A stretch of 8,242 bases of DNA, taken from positions 1 through 8,242 of the forward strand of contig JALVXO010000213.1 in NCBI GenBank assembly GCA_027022775.1, given 5' to 3'. Positions 5,332 to 8,242 of the stretch are shown piece after piece. The notes below the pieces were generated by a model, which saw only the letters and a program-made list of their open reading frames with translations, was not told where the DNA came from and ran no database searches. Both the position numbers and the translations under genes were made by a program. Position 1 is the first letter of the stretch; each line of letters opens with the position of its first letter. The DNA is from Campylobacteraceae bacterium. Its GTDB lineage: Bacteria > Campylobacterota > Campylobacteria > Campylobacterales > Sulfurovaceae.

Positions 5332-7692
5332 TTATTTGCTTCTGCTTGTAGGAACATCCCCCTGTTTTACTCTTTTGGCAAATTCTGTCTCTTCGCCTTT
5401 TGCCAATGCTTTAGCCTGCTCTACCCAGTCATCTCTTTCTATTCTACCGGAAAATGCCAGCTTTTCATTTATAAAGTCTATGTCTTTTTGGGTTAAAGCC
5501 GCTATTTGATCAAAATGGAATATACCTATATCGTTTAATGTTTTTTCTAAAACCGAACCTATTCCTTTAATTAATTGCAAATTATCTTTTTGCCCATTTC
5601 TTGGCTCTGTCAAAAGGGTTAATTTGGATTCGCTTTGAACTTTTTGTTTTAACTCTTCAGCAATTTTTGCAAGTTCTGCAGCCTTTTTATCCAGCTCGTC
5701 TTTTTCTGTTGCCAGCTCTTTGGCTTTATCTTCTGCAGCTTTTAAAGCCGCTTCTGTGGCTGCTTTTTCTTCTGCCAATCCGGCAGCTTTATCCTGTTCT
5801 GCCTTTAATGCCGCCTCAGTATCGGCTTTTACTTTTTCCAAATCTGCAGCTTTATCTTGAGCCGCTTTTAAAGCATCTTCAGTATCAGCTTTTTCTTGTT
5901 CTAGTTTAGCAGCTTTATCCTGCTCTGCTTTTAACGCTGCTTCTGTATCGGCTTTTGCTTTTTCTAAATCTGCTGCCTTGTCTTCTGCAGCTTTTAATGC
6001 CTCTTCCGTACCGGCTTTTTCCTGCTCTAGTGCAGCTGCTTTATCTTGAGCCGCTTTTAAAGCCGCTTCTGTGGCTGCTTTTTCTTCTGCCAATCCGGCA
6101 GCTTTATCCTGCTCTGCTTTTAACGCTGCTTCTGTATCAGCCTTCGCTTTTTCCAAATCTGCAGCTTTATCTTCTGCTGCTGTTTTCTCTTTTTCCAGCT
6201 TTTCAGCCTTATCTTCTGCAGCCATCCATGCCTCTTCGGTATCGGCTCTCTCCTGTTCTAATTTAGCCGACTTCTCTTGTTCTGCTTTTAGTGCCGCCTC
6301 TGTATCAGCTTTTGCTTTTTCCAAATCTGCAGCTTTATCCTGCTCTGCTTTTAACGCTGCTTCTGTGTCGGCTTTTTCTTTTTCTAAATCTGCTGCCTTA
6401 TCTTCTGCTGCTTTTAATGCCGCCTCTGTATCAGCTTTTGCTTTTTCCAAATCTGCAGCTTTATCTTGAGCCGCTTTTAAAGCATCTTCGGTATTAGCTT
6501 TTTCCTGCTCTAATGCAGCTGCTTTATCTTCTGCAGCTTTTAAAGCTGCTTCTGTGGCTGCTTTTTCTTCTGCCAATCCGGCAGCTTTATCCTGCTCTGC
6601 CTTTAATGCTGCTTCTGTATCAGCCTTCGCTTTTTCCAAATCTGCAGCTTTATCTTGAGCCGCTTTTAATGCCTCTTCTTTATCGGCTTTTTCTTTTTCT
6701 AAATCTGCTGCCTTATCTTCTGCTGCTTTTAATGCCTCTTCTGTACCAGCCTTTGCTTTTTCTAAATCTTCAACTTTTGCCTGGGTCTCTTTTAATTTTG
6801 TTTCTGCCTCTTCTTTCTCTTTTGTCAACTGTTCGATTTTTTCATAAGCCTCTTTTAACTCTTGCTCTTTTTTATTTAACTCTTCTTTAACTCCTAAAGC
6901 TTCATCTTTTTGGGCGGACATAAAAGATTGAACATCTTGCAGTTTATTTGTTTTTCCCTCTAACTCTTGGGCTATTTGTGATATTTTACTGTTTGCCTCT
7001 GCTAGTTCGCCATCTTTTGTCTCAACCAGTGCCTGCATCTGCTGCAGTTTTTCTTCTTTTGATTTTTTAATATCTTCAAGCTCTTTTAATGCACTCTCTT
7101 TCTCTTTAATTTGCTCTTTAAGCGAAGATATTTCTGTATTGGCCTCTTCAGTGCTCTTTTCTAACTCTTCTTTTAATTTTGCTATCTCTTCATCTTTTTG
7201 CTCTATCTGCTCTTTTGCATTTTTTAATTGATTTTCTAACGCTTCCTTGTCTTTTCCTAAACTTGAGAGTTCACCTTCTAGCTTATCTTGCGCCGCTTTT
7301 GCTTCATCTCCGCTGCTTACTGCTGCTGCTTTAAGCTTCTCTATCTCTGCTTGCGCCTCTTTCAGCTGCGCCTCTTTAGCTGCTGCAAGTTCCTCTATCT
7401 CTTTTAATTTTTCTTCTAGCGTAGCATGCTGTTTTTTGCTTGTTTCTAAGTGTTCTTTTAAGCTTTTTAACTCTTCTTGAGTGCTGTTTAACTCATCTTT
7501 ATGCTGTCCCATTAAACCTTGCATTTTACTATTCATATCTGCAGAGGCTTCATTTAATCTGTTTTGCCATTTATGCTCATTCTCTTTAAGTTTGCTGCCG
7601 CAGCTTAAATTTCTAAACAGCCAGCCAATAATAAATCCAATTATTGCCGCTATTAGAAGACAAAGTAAAATTTGCATTAATAAATAACTCAT
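5332..7692 (-). CDS. Membrane-anchored long coiled-coil protein with C-terminal helix-hairpin-helix domain
   Basis: A 786-residue protein. Residues 4-26 are one hydrophobic helix, followed by R27, K34 and K36, which hints that the C-terminal side is cytoplasmic. From about 35 to 690 nearly everything is Ala/Glu/Lys/Asp/Leu-rich coiled coil. Residues 301-650 are 21-residue repeats (see the repeat entry). After residue 700 the sequence changes: NLQLIKGIG (704-712), LEKTLNDIGI, FDQIAALT and DDWVEQAKALAKG (754-766). This matches a helix-hairpin-helix-like domain seen at the end of some NuoE proteins and other bacterial proteins, sometimes labelled a predicted 5' DNA nuclease; DNA binding is plausible but unproven. 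A strong AAGGAGT site (7699-7705) precedes the ATG by 7 bases. The ATG overlaps the stop of the upstream OmpA-like gene (ATGA). It could be an envelope spacer, a scaffold or a membrane-DNA tether. Confidence 0.85.
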   Translation of the reverse strand: MSYLLMQILLCLLIAAIIGFIIGWLFRNLSCGSKLKENEHKWQNRLNEASADMNSKMQGLMGQHKDELNSTQEELKSLKEHLETSKKQHATLEEKLKEIEELAAAKEAQLKEAQAEIEKLKAAAVSSGDEAKAAQDKLEGELSSLGKDKEALENQLKNAKEQIEQKDEEIAKLKEELEKSTEEANTEISSLKEQIKEKESALKELEDIKKSKEEKLQQMQALVETKDGELAEANSKISQIAQELEGKTNKLQDVQSFMSAQKDEALGVKEELNKKEQELKEAYEKIEQLTKEKEEAETKLKETQAKVEDLEKAKAGTEEALKAAEDKAADLEKEKADKEEALKAAQDKAADLEKAKADTEAALKAEQDKAAGLAEEKAATEAALKAAEDKAAALEQEKANTEDALKAAQDKAADLEKAKADTEAALKAAEDKAADLEKEKADTEAALKAEQDKAADLEKAKADTEAALKAEQEKSAKLEQERADTEEAWMAAEDKAEKLEKEKTAAEDKAADLEKAKADTEAALKAEQDKAAGLAEEKAATEAALKAAQDKAAALEQEKAGTEEALKAAEDKAADLEKAKADTEAALKAEQDKAAKLEQEKADTEDALKAAQDKAADLEKVKADTEAALKAEQDKAAGLAEEKAATEAALKAAEDKAKELATEKDELDKKAAELAKIAEELKQKVQSESKLTLLTEPRNGQKDNLQLIKGIGSVLEKTLNDIGIFHFDQIAALTQKDIDFINEKLAFSGRIERDDWVEQAKALAKGEETEFAKRVKQGDVPTSRSK
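5743..6792 (-). repeat. 63-bp in-frame tandem repeat array inside the coiled-coil gene
   Basis: The array encodes 16 full 21-residue units and one 14-residue unit (protein residues 301-650). A typical unit reads KAAEDKAADLEKEKA followed by DTEAAL. Each unit equals three heptads with Ala, Leu and Thr or Lys in the core positions. The 14-residue unit (490-503) lacks exactly one heptad, so the coiled-coil register is kept. A variant unit containing GLAEEKAATEAAL recurs at residues 371, 532 and 637, showing that blocks of several units have been duplicated. Such arrays usually vary in length between strains. Confidence 0.9.
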
Positions 7693-8242
7693 TTTTTCAC
7701 TCCTTCAAATTTAAATTCAATTCTTCTGTTTTTGCTTCTGCCCTCTTTTGTTTTATTGCTTGCTACCGGTTTTGCCTCGCCATATCCTATAGCTTTTAAT
7801 CTCTCTTTTGCAACCCCTTTGTTTATTAAATACTCTTTAACTGCATCTGCCCTTTGCTGGCTCAGGTTTTGGTTATATTTATCGCTGCCGTCTGAGTCGG
7901 TATAACCTTCTATTATTACAATTGTATCCGGGCAGTTATTTATAATCTCTACCACATTAGCCAACAAATCGTAACTTTCCGGTTTAATAACAGCTTTATT
8001 ATACTCAAAGTGTATTTTTTCTCTGGCAAGCAGACTGTTTACACGGGTCTCGCAGCTTATCACCTCATTTTCAGTCTCATTTGCTTTAGTTGTGTTCTGT
8101 TCAGCCTGGCTGCTGTTGTTTTCGGCAATTTCTATAACTTCAGCTTTTGGGGCTTCTAATTCAAAACTGCCTTTGTAAGCGCTGCTTAATTGGCTGTTTA
8201 AGCTGTTTATTAACTCATCTTTTCTCTCTTGAGTACTTACAT
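7689..8242 (-). CDS. OmpA-family peptidoglycan-binding protein (5' truncated at window edge)
   Basis: The frame is open to the end of the window, giving 183 visible C-terminal residues. An internal GTG at 8061-8063 is not a likely start because the frame continues upstream. A polar Glu/Asn/Ser-rich linker leads into SCETRVNSLL, then IHFEYNKAVIKPES, NCPDT, IEGYTDSDGS, NLSQQRADAV, IGYGEAKPVA and SKNRRIEF, a full OmpA C-terminal domain. The Asp of TDS and the Arg of QQRA are 15 residues apart, as in the diaminopimelate-binding pair of OmpA domains. The two Cys (SCE and NCP) match a conserved pair in the BON-plus-OmpA type of this family and probably form a disulfide, implying a periplasmic location. 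Its N-terminal part, possibly a BON domain and membrane anchor, lies outside. It is the upstream partner of the coiled-coil gene in an operon. Confidence 0.88.
   Translation of the reverse strand, partial: VSTQERKDELINSLNSQLSSAYKGSFELEAPKAEVIEIAENNSSQAEQNTTKANETENEVISCETRVNSLLAREKIHFEYNKAVIKPESYDLLANVVEIINNCPDTIVIIEGYTDSDGSDKYNQNLSQQRADAVKEYLINKGVAKERLKAIGYGEAKPVASNKTKEGRSKNRRIEFKFEGVKK
7699..7705 (-). promoter_or_regulatory. Strong ribosome binding site within the OmpA-like gene end
   Basis: On the minus strand AAGGAGT lies 7 bases before the ATG of the coiled-coil gene and inside the last codons of the OmpA-like gene. With the ATGA overlap (7689-7692) it indicates translational coupling but also allows efficient independent initiation. 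Confidence 0.8.

Noticed and set aside
5743..6792. Regular repeats considered as a CRISPR array
   Set aside because: The units are contiguous, coding and 63 bp long, with no unique spacers between identical repeats.
5601..6890. Several plus-strand open frames opposite the coiled-coil gene, rich in Leu/Pro or Ala/Ser
   Set aside because: They are antisense shadows kept open by the 63-bp repeat; their composition is that of the complementary repeat and they have no credible starts.
8061..8063. GTG as the start of a 124-residue OmpA-like protein
   Set aside because: The frame stays open upstream to the window edge with a typical linker composition, and a secreted protein would need a signal that is absent after this GTG.

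Overview
The window is AT-rich bacterial chromosomal DNA, probably from Campylobacterota (epsilonproteobacteria). This is inferred from the mix of an Aas-type acyl-ACP synthetase, a DUF2339 membrane protein and an OmpA/coiled-coil pair, from base composition, and from the noncoding gaps full of 7-bp repeats and small palindromes. No rRNA, tRNA, CRISPR array, transposase or phage gene is visible, so the genus cannot be fixed.

Layout. (1) 2-823, plus strand: C-terminal part of an Aas-type acyl-[acyl-carrier-protein] synthetase, cut by the window edge. (2) 824-1337: noncoding, with heptamer and hexamer repeats, a broken ATTCCCGC palindrome, a 265-bp foldback element (copy 1) and a candidate promoter. 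(3) 1338-2558, plus: an AAA/DUF4143 ATPase with a C-terminal PD-(D/E)XK-like motif. (4) 2559-3001: noncoding, with a small hairpin and a 279-bp second copy of the foldback element in the same orientation, inserted in another ATTCCTGC palindrome. (5) 3002-4927, plus: a 641-residue DUF2339 polytopic membrane protein, followed by a clear rho-independent terminator. (6) 4912-5219, minus: an unlisted, frame-disrupted remnant of a small secreted-protein family with an ERNCGTT motif, convergent with and overlapping the DUF2339 gene end. (7) 5220-5331: AT-rich noncoding DNA. (8) 5332-7692, minus: a 786-residue membrane-anchored coiled-coil protein containing an array of 21-residue (63-bp) repeats and a C-terminal helix-hairpin-helix domain. 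(9) 7689 to beyond 8242, minus: an OmpA-family protein, overlapping the coiled-coil gene by ATGA.

How the parts relate. The OmpA-like gene and the coiled-coil gene form an operon that is translationally coupled and probably makes envelope-linked structural proteins. The plus-strand genes look independent: each is separated by repeat-rich DNA. The ATPase gene is bracketed by two nearly identical direct copies of a foldback element with 17-bp terminal inverted repeats, so it sits in a unit that could be lost or moved by recombination.

The least ordinary features are the foldback/MITE-like element with its variable number of internal 7-bp repeats and its preference for palindromic sites, the coiled-coil protein tipped with a helix-hairpin-helix domain, and the decayed ERNCGTT gene whose coding sequence contains its neighbour's terminator.
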